Shown here: positions 17,462-26,186 of the stretch, piece after piece | How positions within the stretch are numbered: the first letter of the stretch is position 1 | Layout: each line of letters opens with the position of its first letter | Assembly: GCF_016065055.1 (NCBI RefSeq) | Contig: NZ_CP065856.1 | Coordinates: 310,001 to 374,000, forward strand | Direction of reading: 5' to 3' | DNA length: 64,000 nucleotides | From: Halosimplex litoreum | GTDB taxonomy: Archaea > Halobacteriota > Halobacteria > Halobacteriales > Haloarculaceae | Notes under the pieces: generated by a model | What the model was told of the DNA's origin: nothing | What the model saw: only the letters and a program-made list of their open reading frames with translations | Database searches by the model: none | Made by a program: the position numbers and the translations under genes

Positions 17462-18163
17462 CTACCCGGACGAGTCGACGGGTTCGACGGTCATCCGCTC
17501 GGCCCAGTAGTCGCCCACGGCGTAGCTCATCCGGTAGGTCGCGTCGTCGTAGCGGACGTAGGTGGTGTCCCCGAGTTCCTGTGGGAGCGAGTCCCACTTG
17601 CCCGTGGGCACGTCGTGCGACCCGTTCTCGACGGCCCAGCGGACCTCCTCGCGGACGTCGGCGGAGAGGTTCGCGTAGGCGGTCACCGAGGCGTTCTCAC
17701 CCGGCGAGGCGGGGTCGGCGTAGATGCTGTAAGAGGCGTACAGCGGGCCGTCCATCGCGACGGCGATCCGGTAGCGCTGTCCGTCTTTCCGGACGAACGC
17801 GTGGTCGCGGAACGGCCCCGCGGCCTCGGTCGTGTGGTTGCCCTCGACGTAGGGCGAGTCGGGAACGAACGAGATCTGGCCGTCGAGGGCGTCGTCGAAG
17901 GCCGCCTGCGAGTCCGGCGGCAACTCCGCGTAGTCGACCGTGTTCCCGTCGGTCGGCGTGGGGTTCGGCGTCGGCGACGCGTTCGGCGGCGCCGCCGTCG
18001 GCGTGGCTGTCGACGGGCTCGAATCGGGCGTCCCCGTGGGCGTGGCGGTCGGCGTCGCCGACGCGGTTGGCGTCGCACCGTCGCCGCCGGGACCCGGCGC
18101 GGCGAGACAGCCGCCGACGGCCGCCAAGGCGACGAGCGCGGTGATCAGGCCGATTCGGTCCAT
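17462..18163 (-). CDS. Haloarchaeal lipoprotein with Thr/Pro linker
   Basis: A 233-residue exported protein of unknown function. MDRIGLITALVALAAVGGCLAAPG is a signal peptide with lipobox cysteine at residue 19. A Thr/Pro/Ser-rich, probably glycosylated linker spans about residues 25-73. The folded domain (about 75-233) contains ELPPDSQAAFDDALDG, VRKDGQRYRIAVAMDG and TTYVRYDDATYRMSYAVGD. It stands alone on the minus strand. Confidence 0.72.
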   Translation of the reverse strand: MDRIGLITALVALAAVGGCLAAPGPGGDGATPTASATPTATPTGTPDSSPSTATPTAAPPNASPTPNPTPTDGNTVDYAELPPDSQAAFDDALDGQISFVPDSPYVEGNHTTEAAGPFRDHAFVRKDGQRYRIAVAMDGPLYASYSIYADPASPGENASVTAYANLSADVREEVRWAVENGSHDVPTGKWDSLPQELGDTTYVRYDDATYRMSYAVGDYWAERMTVEPVDSSG

Positions 18164-18250
18164 GTTCGAACGGTCGACCCGGACGGAAAAGGGTCTTGTC
18201 GTGGCTCAAACGGGTCTTTGACAGCTACTTGGTTCGACCGAACCAGGGCG

Positions 18251-18709
18251 TCACTCCGGTGCCATCCCCTTCTCGGCGAGTTCCGCGCGAGCCGACTCGC
18301 TCTTGCCCAGGTCGAGCCCCATCCCGTCGAGGACGTGGTCGGCCTTGGTGAACTGCACCTCGTCGTACTGGACGACCTGGATGCGATTGCCCCACGGGTC
18401 GCGGAAGTCCAGGCCGGCCGTGGCGATCCGTTCGACCTCCGCCTCGTTCAGCCGCTCTTCGACGAGGTCGGCGTCGTCGACGACCAGCCCGAAGTGCCGG
18501 TGGTCGTCGGTCGTCCGTCCGGCGGTCGCGTCCTCGGTCAGCGCGAGGAACTGGTCACCCACGTCGAGAAACACCGCCGAGTCGGTCCGGCCGCGCACCT
18601 CGAAGTCGAAGATCGAGGCGTAGAACTCGCGGGCCTCCTCGGCGTCACCCACCGACAGCGCGACGTGGTTGATCCCCACCGTCCGAGCGCGTTCGTCGTC
18701 GTCACTCAT
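18251..18709 (-). CDS. VOC family (glyoxalase/bleomycin resistance-like) protein
   Basis: The 152 residues form two beta-alpha-beta-beta-beta units. GINHVALSVGDAEEAREFYASIFDFE opens the first metal-binding half, and GLVVDDADLVEERLNEA with DPWGNRIQVVQYDEVQ closes the second. Family members bind a divalent metal and catalyse isomerase, dioxygenase or thiol-transfer reactions, or only bind ligands. The substrate cannot be told from the sequence. A start further upstream is unlikely given the family N-terminus. Confidence 0.88.
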   Translation of the reverse strand: MSDDDERARTVGINHVALSVGDAEEAREFYASIFDFEVRGRTDSAVFLDVGDQFLALTEDATAGRTTDDHRHFGLVVDDADLVEERLNEAEVERIATAGLDFRDPWGNRIQVVQYDEVQFTKADHVLDGMGLDLGKSESARAELAEKGMAPE

Positions 18710-18879
18710 GTGTGCGGGTTTGGACCGCCGGCCAAATCAACACAGGGGGCCCGAAGGGCTACCGTTCGATCTGGTCTGGACGAAACTCGAACAGCGTTCG
18801 CGCGGGTAGTTCGAGCGGCCCGCGGACCGAACGTGTTCGCCGGAATCGGCAGGGGGTGCGCGGCCGAAGGTTCGGGTGT

Positions 18880-19113
18880 ATGCCAGTGACCACGCTCGAC
18901 GTCCGCGAGGTCCCGCCGCCCGAACGCCACCCGACGATCCACGAGGCGTTCGAGGAACTGGCGAGCGGTGAGACGCTGCGGATCGTCAACGATCACGAAC
19001 CGAAGCCGCTGTTCTACGAGTTCCAGGCCGAGGTCGAGGACTTCGACGCCGAGAACTACGCGGTCGAGCGGCGCGAGTCCGACGAGTTCGTCGCCGACCT
19101 CCCGAAGGTATGA
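18880..19113 (+). CDS. DUF2249 domain protein
   Basis: A 77-residue DUF2249 protein. TTLDVREVPPPERHPTIHEAFEELASGETLRIVNDHEPKPLFYEFQ matches the family core, a TusA-like small fold with the conserved LDVR and NDHxPKPL segments. The function is unknown; such proteins are frequent in denitrifying and haem-handling neighbourhoods. The stop overlaps the start of the downstream cupin by ATGA, so the two form an operon. The start was chosen at MPVTTLDVRE, because the upstream open frame has no family similarity. Confidence 0.85.
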   Translation: MPVTTLDVREVPPPERHPTIHEAFEELASGETLRIVNDHEPKPLFYEFQAEVEDFDAENYAVERRESDEFVADLPKV

Positions 19114-19403
19114 GCGAGGTCGTCCACCTCCCCGACCGTGAGGGCGACGGCCGCGGCGTCCTCTTCGGGGGCGCGCCGAAGACGGTCCGACTCTCCCTCG
19201 ACGCCGGCGACCGCGTCCCGCCTCACCAGCACCCCGGGACGGAGATCGTCTGCTACGTCGTCGACGGCGCCCTCGACGTGACGCTCGGCGACGAGACGGT
19301 CGACCTCGTCGCCGGCGACGCCGCTCGCTTCTCCGGCGACCGGGACATCTCCCCGCGGGCTCGCGAGGACAGCGTCGCCCTCCTCGTCCTCGCCGAGGGC
19401 TGA
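19110..19403 (+). CDS. Small cupin protein
   Basis: Ninety-seven residues forming one cupin barrel. VPPHQHPGTEIVCYVVDGALDVTLGDE supplies the first motif with metal-ligand histidines and glutamate, and a shorter second motif follows in AARFSGDRDISPRARED. The second-motif histidine is not obvious, so metal binding may be weaker. It is translationally coupled to the DUF2249 gene by a 4-base overlap. It may bind a small molecule or metal; no substrate can be named. Confidence 0.85.
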   Translation: MSEVVHLPDREGDGRGVLFGGAPKTVRLSLDAGDRVPPHQHPGTEIVCYVVDGALDVTLGDETVDLVAGDAARFSGDRDISPRAREDSVALLVLAEG

Positions 19404-19472
19404 GCGACGCCCTCCGACTCGTTTTCTCGCCGCGTCTGCGAAGAGTGCTCTGTCCCGAACAGCGACGACGGC

Positions 19473-19844
19473 TCACTCGCCCAACAGCGACAGCGCCGTC
19501 GCGACGGGCTCGGGGTCGTGGTCGTCGCGCTCGGCCGCCGCCCGGAGGCTCCGATCGGGGGCGGCCAGCAGCCGAGTGACCAGCCGGTCGGCGAGCCGTT
19601 CGACCACCTCGCGGTCGCGTTCCCGGAGGTCCCCCCGGGCGTCGAGTTTCGCCAGCGCCGTCTCGACTTCGCGGTCGCGGACCCGGCCGGCGCACTCGTG
19701 GATTCGTGCGCGCGCCGCGTCGGGATCGGGCGTCCCGGCAGCCGATTCGGTCGGTTCCGCGGCCGGCTCGGCGGGAGGCTCCGCGGCGCCGGCACCGTCG
19801 GAGTCGGCGCTCTCGCCACCTCCAGTCCACGGCGCGCCGGTCAT
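19473..19844 (-). CDS. Freestanding GluTR (HemA) dimerisation-domain-like protein
   Basis: The 123 residues consist of an Ala/Glu/Pro-rich N-terminal tail (about 1-45) and a helical domain. The segment RDREVETALAKLDARGDLRERDREVVERLADRLVTRLLAAPDRSLRAAA strongly resembles the C-terminal dimerisation helix of haloarchaeal glutamyl-tRNA reductase, including the LLAAPxxSLR motif. No catalytic or NADPH domain is present, so it cannot be a reductase. It overlaps the upstream DUF2249 gene by ATGA. It might pair with HemA and modulate it; that is inference. GluTR itself is not in the window. Confidence 0.72.
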   Translation of the reverse strand: MTGAPWTGGGESADSDGAGAAEPPAEPAAEPTESAAGTPDPDAARARIHECAGRVRDREVETALAKLDARGDLRERDREVVERLADRLVTRLLAAPDRSLRAAAERDDHDPEPVATALSLLGE

Positions 19845-20113
19845 GTCCGCCAGATAGTCGTGACGGTCACCCCGTCGCGCTCGACGGTGGCGTACTCGTA
19901 GCCGCGGTCGTCGAGCCTGGGATAGAGGTGCTGCGGTGCGCGGTCGTTCAGCTGGACGAGCACCGCCCCGTCGTCGAGTTCGACCAGTCGTTCGAGCGTG
20001 TTCGCCAGCGGCTCCGGCGGGCCGAGATCGCGCACGTCGAGCGTCTCTCTGGGGGCCTCCGGCGGGGCGTCGGTCTCGGCGGCGATCGCCTCGACGTTCG
20101 GTCCGATGGACAT
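19841..20113 (-). CDS. DUF2249 domain protein
   Basis: A 90-residue DUF2249 protein. An N-terminal extension is followed by TLDVRDLGPPEPLANTLERLVELDDGAVLVQLNDRAPQHLYPRLDDRGYEY. The family asparagine-aspartate loop (LNDR) and the C-terminal VTTIWRT strand are present. It overlaps the GluTR-like gene by four bases, and the pair is convergent with the second DUF2249/cupin pair. The ATG at 20113 was preferred over a GTG two codons upstream. Confidence 0.83.
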   Translation of the reverse strand: MSIGPNVEAIAAETDAPPEAPRETLDVRDLGPPEPLANTLERLVELDDGAVLVQLNDRAPQHLYPRLDDRGYEYATVERDGVTVTTIWRT

Positions 20114-20200
20114 GGTCACACCTACGGCGCCGACGCTTCCAGAGGTTGCGTCGAACGTGTTCGAGCGGTCGAAAACGGGCGAGCGGTCGAGAACGTGTGG

Positions 20201-21259
20201 CTACTCTTCGACCGGCTGCAGCGTCACCGTTTGGCCCTCGTACTCCTCGATGAACGACCCGGGCCCGCCGATACTGACCTCGCCGGCGTCGGTCTCCACG
20301 TAGAGGCTGGTCTCCAGCGTGTAGTCGTTTGTCGCCGGCTCGACGAACGCCTGGCGGACCTGGCTGACCCGGCCGGCGACCTCGGGGCCTTCGTCGGTCC
20401 GGACGACGGCCTCCAGTTCCGCGCCCTCGCGACGGTGGAGGACGGCCTCCAGCACGGAGTGGCGAAACCAGTCGAAGGTCCGTGGGAGGTCGCCCGGCTC
20501 GCGGACGTGAACCTCGGTCGCCGCGGGCCAGTACGCGCCGAAGTACAGTCCGACGATGGCGCCGGCGAGGTTGTCCTGCGTCACGGTGACCGCTTCCTTG
20601 TCGACGTGGGTGCCCGAGAGAATTCCCGAGTGGCCGATCATCGCCGCCTCGTCGTCGGCGGCGTACATGAACGGCAGGCTCTCGGACCACGAGCGGACGA
20701 CCGCGGCCGTCTCGTCGAGGCCCAGCTCGTCTGCGTCGATGTCCGCCATCCCGCCGACGAGCAGGAAGACGAGCACGCCGCGGTCGACCGCGTCGCGCAG
20801 CTCCGGTTCGATGTCCTCGTAGGAGTGACCCGGGACCGCCACGAGCACCTCGTGGTCGGCCTCGGAGATCCCCCTCCGGAGCCGCTTGACCGCCGTCTCG
20901 CGAGCCTTGATGATCTGTATCTCCGGGGTCTTCGGCTCGGTCTCGTTGAATCGATTCTCCAGCGTCGGCGTGATCGACTCCAGACGGTTCGACAGCGCGT
21001 CGATGGCCTCTTCCGGCGGCAGCGCCCGGATGGTCGTCGGCGAGGCGTGGTCGTTGACCCGGACGAGACCCCGGTCCTGCAGCCGCTCGGCGATGTTGTA
21101 CACCGCCCGCTGGGTCACGTCCGCCGCCTCCGCGACCGTCCGAACGGTCGTCTCGCCCTGTTCGAGGATCGCCAGGTAGGTGTCGATCTCCGTGTCCGAG
21201 AAACCGAACACGTTCAACTCGTCCCTGAGCGTCCCGTCGTCTATCTGCTCGTCGGTCAT
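20201..21259 (-). CDS. TrmB-family transcriptional regulator
   Basis: A 352-residue DNA- and sugar-binding regulator. The N-terminal winged helix (about 10-85) contains LNVFGFSDTEIDTYLAILEQGETTVRTVAEAADVTQRAVYNIAERLQDRGLV. A phospholipase-D-like middle part and the C-terminal TrmB effector domain follow (about 115-352), with AIVGLYFGAYWPAATEVHV. Characterised TrmB proteins bind sugars and control sugar uptake and central metabolism. The gene sits beside a Dpp-type transporter and two alpha-glucosidases, so local control of these genes is likely. An inverted repeat upstream of the transporter is a candidate site. Confidence 0.88.
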   Translation of the reverse strand: MTDEQIDDGTLRDELNVFGFSDTEIDTYLAILEQGETTVRTVAEAADVTQRAVYNIAERLQDRGLVRVNDHASPTTIRALPPEEAIDALSNRLESITPTLENRFNETEPKTPEIQIIKARETAVKRLRRGISEADHEVLVAVPGHSYEDIEPELRDAVDRGVLVFLLVGGMADIDADELGLDETAAVVRSWSESLPFMYAADDEAAMIGHSGILSGTHVDKEAVTVTQDNLAGAIVGLYFGAYWPAATEVHVREPGDLPRTFDWFRHSVLEAVLHRREGAELEAVVRTDEGPEVAGRVSQVRQAFVEPATNDYTLETSLYVETDAGEVSIGGPGSFIEEYEGQTVTLQPVEE

Positions 21260-21344
21260 GGTATCGGCTCGTTGAACGGTATCACGTATGGTAGTTGCTC
21301 TTGCACGTTCGCTTCGGCCGCACGTCGTCCGCCGGCTCGACCGC

Positions 21345-21542
21345 TCACCACAGCTCCTCGAAGGGGTCCCAGTCGGCGCGGATGAACGCCGCCGAGGCGA
21401 CGAATATCACCGCGAGCATCGCGAAGCTCACGACCGAGATCACGAACGTCCCGGTCCCCCGCTCGACGAACGGGATCGCCAGGACCAGGAACCCCAGCAA
21501 CACGGCGCTCGCGGTCAGAAACGCACGCCAAACTGTCGTCAC
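21345..21542 (-). CDS. Small two-helix membrane protein
   Basis: About 65 residues from a GTG. There are two hydrophobic helices (about 5-25 and 32-53) and a polar tail ending DWDPFEELW. The longer frame from 21623 adds an Arg/Pro-rich stretch unlike a signal and was not used. Function unknown. It lies between the ABC transporter ATPase and the TrmB regulator on the same strand, and may be part of their transcript. Confidence 0.6.
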   Translation of the reverse strand: MTTVWRAFLTASAVLLGFLVLAIPFVERGTGTFVISVVSFAMLAVIFVASAAFIRADWDPFEELW

Positions 21543-21663
21543 ACCCTCGTCCTCCGTACACGGTGATCGTCCGGGGGGAACTTCAGGGTCCCGCCGCGGC
21601 CGCGACCGACCGGGCCGCCGCATGTCAGAGCGACCCGGTAGCGGGCGGGCGGGACCGTCATCG

Positions 21664-23943
21664 TCAGTCCCCGGCGTTGGGCGACTCCGCCGCGTCGACG
21701 CCGTCGAGCGGTTGACTCGACCAGTACCGGTGGTTCGAGTCCGCGCGGTGGCACGCGACAGCGCGCTCGCCCGGCGTCGACTCGGTCTCGCCCAGCTCGG
21801 GCGCCTCGCTCACGCAAGCCTCGCGGGCTTCCGGACAGCGGGTGTGGAACCGACAGCCCGTCGGTGGGTCCACCGGGTCGGGGATGTCGATCGACCGGAC
21901 CGGCGGGTCCGTCATCTCCTGGTCGCTCGGGTCCAGGTTCGCCGTCGCCCAGCGTAACACCTTCGTGTAGGGGTGCTGGGGGTCGTTCAGTACCTGCTCG
22001 GGCGGCCCGACCTCGACGAGTTCGCCGAGGTACATGATCCCGATTCGGCCGTCTGCCTTCTCGGCGAGGTAGCGGGCGTTCGACAGCGTGTGCGAAATGA
22101 AGACGAACGACGTGTCGAACTGCTCCTGCAGTTCGAGCAGGAGGTCCATCGTCTCCACTCGCAGGGACACGTCGAGCGCCGAGACGGCCTCGTCGGCGAG
22201 GATCACGTCCGGGTTCATCAGCAGCGCGCGCACGAGCGCGACGCGCTGTTGCTCCCCGCCCGAGAGCTGGTGAGGGAAGCGGTTGGCGTAGTCCTCCGGC
22301 GGTTGCATGCCGACCCGGTCGAGCAGCGCGTAGATGCGCGCCCGACGGTCCTCGGTCGACAGATCCGGGTCCCAGCGCTTCAGCGGCGCCTCCAGCGAGG
22401 TGACGACCTTCTGGTTCGGATTGAGCGACGCGCCGGGGTCCTGGTGGATGATCTGCAGCGCCCGCCGGATGTCGCCGAACTCGATGTGCGGGTCGCCGAC
22501 CCGGTCTTTGGCCTCCCAGACGTCCTGGCCGCGGTAGGCGACGGTGCCATCGGTGGGCCGCTGGACGCCGATGATCGCCTTGCCCAGCGTCGTCTTCCCG
22601 CAGCCGGACTCGCCGACCAGCGCGAGCACGTCGTTTTCCGGGATGTCGATACTCACGTCGTCGACCGCGTGGACCGTCTCCGGCTCGCCCCGCAGCGAGT
22701 CGAGCAGTCCCTGCTCCTCCTCGAAGTGGATCGACACGTCGTCCAGCGAGACGACCGTCTCGTCGTCGGGCGCGGCGAGCGCGTCGCCAGCGGTCGCGCT
22801 GTCGGAGCCAAACGCGTCGTCGGCATCGCCCGTCGCGGCGGTCTCCTCGACCGCTGCGGTAACCGCTTCCACGTCGAACGGGACCGCTTCGTCGGCCCGC
22901 TCGTGGTGGAAACACGCCGAGCGCTGGTCGCGACCGGCGTCGTACCACTCCGGTTTCTCCTCGTGGCAACGCTGGTCGGCCAGCGGACACCGCGGCGCGT
23001 AGTGACAGCCGTCCGGGACGTGGGCCGGGTTCGGCGCCGTCCCCTCGATGGGTTTCATCGTGTCGAGGGGCGCGTCGAGGTTGGGCACCGCCTTCAGCAG
23101 CGCCCTGGTGTAAGGGTGGCTCGACTCCCGGACGATCCGTTCGCTCGGGCCGACCTCCGCGAGTTCGAACGCGTAGAGGATGGCCAGCCGGTCGGCCAGC
23201 CCCGCCACCAGCGGCAGGTCGTGCGTGATGAACAGGATCGACAGCTCGTACTTGTCCTTGATGTCGTCGAGCAGCGAGAGGATCGACCGCTGCATCAGCA
23301 GGTCGAGCGCGGCCGTCGGCTCGTCCATCAGGAGCACGTCGGGTTCGAGGATCAGCGACAGCGCGATCAGCGCCCGCTGGCTCATCCCGCCCGACAGTTC
23401 GTGGGCGTAGGAGTTCAGGACTCGCTCGGGGTCGAGATACAGGTCCGACAGGAGCTGGTGGGCCCGCTCCATCCCCTCGTCGACGTCGTAGTCGTGGGCC
23501 TTCAGCGTCTCTTCGAAGTGCCCGCCGATCGACATCGTGGGATTGAACGACGACAGCGCCCCCTGGAAGACCATCGAGATCTCCTCCCAGCGGAACTGCT
23601 TGAGATCGTCGCCCGAAAGATCGAGGACGTGGACCGGGTCGGCGTTGCCCGAGGGGTAGTAGCGCACGTCGCCAGTGGTGATCCCGGGCTCTTCGACGGC
23701 GTCCATCATCGCGTTGGCGAGCATGGACTTGCCCGAGCCCGACTCGCCGACGCAACCGAGGATCTCCCCGCGACGCAGGTCGAGACTCACGTCGTCGAGT
23801 ACCATCGCGTCGCGGGCCTGCAGGTCGTAGGTGACGCTGACGTTGCGGACCTCGACGATGGGGTCGTCGGTGGCTTCGGCGGTCTGGTCGCGGCCCCGCG
23901 AGGGACCGTCGGTGCCGGTCGTGTCGTCGCTCGTGCTCGCCAT
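21664..23943 (-). CDS. Dpp/Opp-type ABC transporter ATPase, two ATPase domains fused
   Basis: This 759-residue protein powers the neighbouring permeases. It holds two complete ABC domains that are separate DppD and DppF subunits in bacteria. Domain 1 has Walker A GESGSGKS and signature LSGGM. Domain 2 has GESGCGKT and LSGGE. Each ends in the oligopeptide-transporter C-terminal motif with cysteines, GCHYAPRCP and GCRFHTRCP. An acidic linker joins the halves (about residues 340-400). It follows the permease gene with a one-base gap. The start at MASTSDDTTG was chosen because upstream in-frame codons overlap the permease. Confidence 0.93.
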   Translation of the reverse strand: MASTSDDTTGTDGPSRGRDQTAEATDDPIVEVRNVSVTYDLQARDAMVLDDVSLDLRRGEILGCVGESGSGKSMLANAMMDAVEEPGITTGDVRYYPSGNADPVHVLDLSGDDLKQFRWEEISMVFQGALSSFNPTMSIGGHFEETLKAHDYDVDEGMERAHQLLSDLYLDPERVLNSYAHELSGGMSQRALIALSLILEPDVLLMDEPTAALDLLMQRSILSLLDDIKDKYELSILFITHDLPLVAGLADRLAILYAFELAEVGPSERIVRESSHPYTRALLKAVPNLDAPLDTMKPIEGTAPNPAHVPDGCHYAPRCPLADQRCHEEKPEWYDAGRDQRSACFHHERADEAVPFDVEAVTAAVEETAATGDADDAFGSDSATAGDALAAPDDETVVSLDDVSIHFEEEQGLLDSLRGEPETVHAVDDVSIDIPENDVLALVGESGCGKTTLGKAIIGVQRPTDGTVAYRGQDVWEAKDRVGDPHIEFGDIRRALQIIHQDPGASLNPNQKVVTSLEAPLKRWDPDLSTEDRRARIYALLDRVGMQPPEDYANRFPHQLSGGEQQRVALVRALLMNPDVILADEAVSALDVSLRVETMDLLLELQEQFDTSFVFISHTLSNARYLAEKADGRIGIMYLGELVEVGPPEQVLNDPQHPYTKVLRWATANLDPSDQEMTDPPVRSIDIPDPVDPPTGCRFHTRCPEAREACVSEAPELGETESTPGERAVACHRADSNHRYWSSQPLDGVDAAESPNAGD

Positions 23944-23944
23944 G

Positions 23945-25192
23945 TCAGATACCTCCCGTGGCCGCGCTGGTGGCGCCGCCGGGGCCGCCACCGTCGCCCT
24001 CCTCGTCGCCGTCGTCCTCGACGGTCTTGGCGTGGCGGGCCCGCACGCGCGGGTTGAACACGCGGTCGGCGCCCTGCGCGAGCAGGGTCAGCCCGAGCGC
24101 GAGGACGATGATCGTCACCATCGGGACGAGCAGCCAGTGGAACGCCGCCGGCGAGGACGTCGCCCCCGCGCGGTTGACCGCGGCGTTCATCATGACGCCC
24201 CAGTTGTTGCTGTTGTACGGCAGGACGCCGAGGAAGTACAGCCCGACGGCCCCGAAGATGACCGCGCGGGCCTGCCGGACGAAGTTCATCGAGATGTACG
24301 GCATCAGGTTCGGGATGATATCGCTCGCGATGATCTTCGGCGTCCCGATACCCATGATCCGCGACGCCTCGACGTACTCGGCGTCCCGCAGCGTCAGCAC
24401 CTGCGACCGGATCGCGCGTGCGAGGCCCGCCCAGGCGTTGACGGTGATGAGGACCCCGATGACGACCGGGTTCCCGTTGATCGACAGCGCCGTCGCCAGC
24501 ACGATGGTCAGGGGCAGCCCCGGGATCGTCATCATCACGTCGGAGATCGTCATCAGGACGCTGTCCGTGCGGCCGCCCTTGTAGCCGGCGAGCGTGCCGG
24601 TCACCGTCCCGAGGACGACGGTGAACACCGCCCCGGAAGTGATCATGATCAGCATCGTGGGCGTCGAGTAGACGATCTGTGACATGATGTCGGTGCCCGA
24701 CGCCGTGGTGCCGAGCGGGTACTGCAGCGTCCGGAACGCCCCGACCAGCAGCGGCCCCTGATTGGGCGAGGGCTCCGCGACGAGCTGCAGTCCGACCGTC
24801 CCCATCAGCAGGTAGAACGTGACGACGACGACGCCGAAGCGGGCTCGCCAGTCGTCCCAGACGATCCGCGCCGGCGCCAGTATCTTCTCCTCGAACCACT
24901 GTCGACGGCGCTCGGTCTCCGACAGCGACACGTCGGCCATCTGTTCGAACTCGGAGACCGAGCCGCCGGCGCCGTCGGTCCGTAACCCGTCGCCGGGCTC
25001 TCCGTCGTCCGCCGCTACACGGCCCTTCCGGGCGTGACCCGAGATAGCGGGCCGCGACGGCCCGGAGTCGCCGGCTCCGGTGACCGACTCGGGGTCGATC
25101 GCGTCGTCGTCGCCCTCGATGGCGGCGAACGCTGGGTCTTCGTCGCGGTCGTCGCGGGCCGGGGAGTCCTTAGTAGGACTCACGCGAGGCAC
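23945..25192 (-). CDS. Dpp/Opp-type ABC transporter permease (DppC-like)
   Basis: A 415-residue inner-membrane permease. A long acidic cytoplasmic N-terminus (about 1-105) precedes the first helix (FGVVVVTFYLLMGTVGLQLV). The periplasmic loop and a five-helix core follow. The ATPase-contact (EAA-like) loop reads EYVEASRIMGIGTPKIIASDIIPNLMPYI. The GTG start overlaps the upstream permease gene by 23 bases, so the first codons could be a few shorter (GTG at 25183). It pairs with the DppB-like protein to form the channel. Confidence 0.92.
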   Translation of the reverse strand: MPRVSPTKDSPARDDRDEDPAFAAIEGDDDAIDPESVTGAGDSGPSRPAISGHARKGRVAADDGEPGDGLRTDGAGGSVSEFEQMADVSLSETERRRQWFEEKILAPARIVWDDWRARFGVVVVTFYLLMGTVGLQLVAEPSPNQGPLLVGAFRTLQYPLGTTASGTDIMSQIVYSTPTMLIMITSGAVFTVVLGTVTGTLAGYKGGRTDSVLMTISDVMMTIPGLPLTIVLATALSINGNPVVIGVLITVNAWAGLARAIRSQVLTLRDAEYVEASRIMGIGTPKIIASDIIPNLMPYISMNFVRQARAVIFGAVGLYFLGVLPYNSNNWGVMMNAAVNRAGATSSPAAFHWLLVPMVTIIVLALGLTLLAQGADRVFNPRVRARHAKTVEDDGDEEGDGGGPGGATSAATGGI

Positions 25193-26180
25193 CTCCCTTG
25201 GCGCGCGGGTCGAGCATCCCGTAGGTCAGGTCTGCGATCGTGATGCCGATGACCATCGCGACGGTGATGAGGATGAACCCGCCCATCATCAGCGGGTAAT
25301 CGCGCGCTTCGATCGCCGTGATCAGGTAGAACCCGACGCCCGGGTACGCGAAGATGTTCTCGATGATGACCGCCCCGCCGAAGACGGTCCCGATGGCGAT
25401 CATCAGGCCCGTGTACATCGGCAGGATGGCGTTGCGCGCGACGTACCGAAGGGCGATCCGCCGGGTCGAGAGCCCGCGCAGCCGGGCGACCCGGAGGTAG
25501 TCCTCACCGAGAACGCGGATGGAGTTGCCTCGCATCGACAGCGCCCAGCCGCCGAAGCCGACGACGGCCATCGAAGCGATCGGCAAGGCCCCGTGTTTCA
25601 GCACGCTCAGGAGGAACGGGGCGCTGAATCCGGGGTCGATCGCCGAGTTGTACCGTCCGCCCGTCGGGAAGATCTGGTAGCGATAGCCCAGATAGGCGAC
25701 GAACAGCAGCGCGACGACGTATCCCGGCGTCGAGTTGAGCACCAGCCCGACGCCCGTGCTGGTGAGGTCGAACGTCGAGCCCTCCTTGTAGGCCATGACG
25801 GCGCCCAGCGAGACGCCGACGACGAAGGCGAGGAACAGCGCCGAAGCGGTCAGGAACACCGTCCACGGGATCGCCGGCCCGATGATGCTCGCGACGGGCT
25901 GTTCGAACCAGATCGAGCGGCCGAAGTCCCCGCTCAGGATCGCCGTCATGTAGTCGAAATACTGGACGTAGACAGGCTCTTCGACCGCGATATTGGTCTG
26001 GGCGGCGATACGCTGGTTGATCTCGGCCATCGTCATCGAGCTGCCGCCCTGTTGGATCATCTGCGCTCGCAGGTAGTCCATCGGGCCGCCCGGCAGCAGT
26101 CGGATGAGGCCGAAGCTACCCGACACCACCACGAAGACGGTGAGGATTGATTGGCCGATCCGCTTCAGTACGTAGCTCAT
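25170..26180 (-). CDS. Dpp/Opp-type ABC transporter permease (DppB-like)
   Basis: A 336-residue permease starting MSYVLKRIGQSILTVFVVVSGSFGLIRLLPGGP, the classical DppB opening helix. A large external loop and five more helices follow. The coupling loop reads DYLRVARLRGLSTRRIALRYVARNAILP. It begins six bases after the stop of the solute-binding protein gene, so the transporter genes form one tight operon in the order binding protein, DppB, DppC, fused ATPase. Confidence 0.93.
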   Translation of the reverse strand: MSYVLKRIGQSILTVFVVVSGSFGLIRLLPGGPMDYLRAQMIQQGGSSMTMAEINQRIAAQTNIAVEEPVYVQYFDYMTAILSGDFGRSIWFEQPVASIIGPAIPWTVFLTASALFLAFVVGVSLGAVMAYKEGSTFDLTSTGVGLVLNSTPGYVVALLFVAYLGYRYQIFPTGGRYNSAIDPGFSAPFLLSVLKHGALPIASMAVVGFGGWALSMRGNSIRVLGEDYLRVARLRGLSTRRIALRYVARNAILPMYTGLMIAIGTVFGGAVIIENIFAYPGVGFYLITAIEARDYPLMMGGFILITVAMVIGITIADLTYGMLDPRAKGGASRESY

Positions 26181-26186
26181 GTCGTG

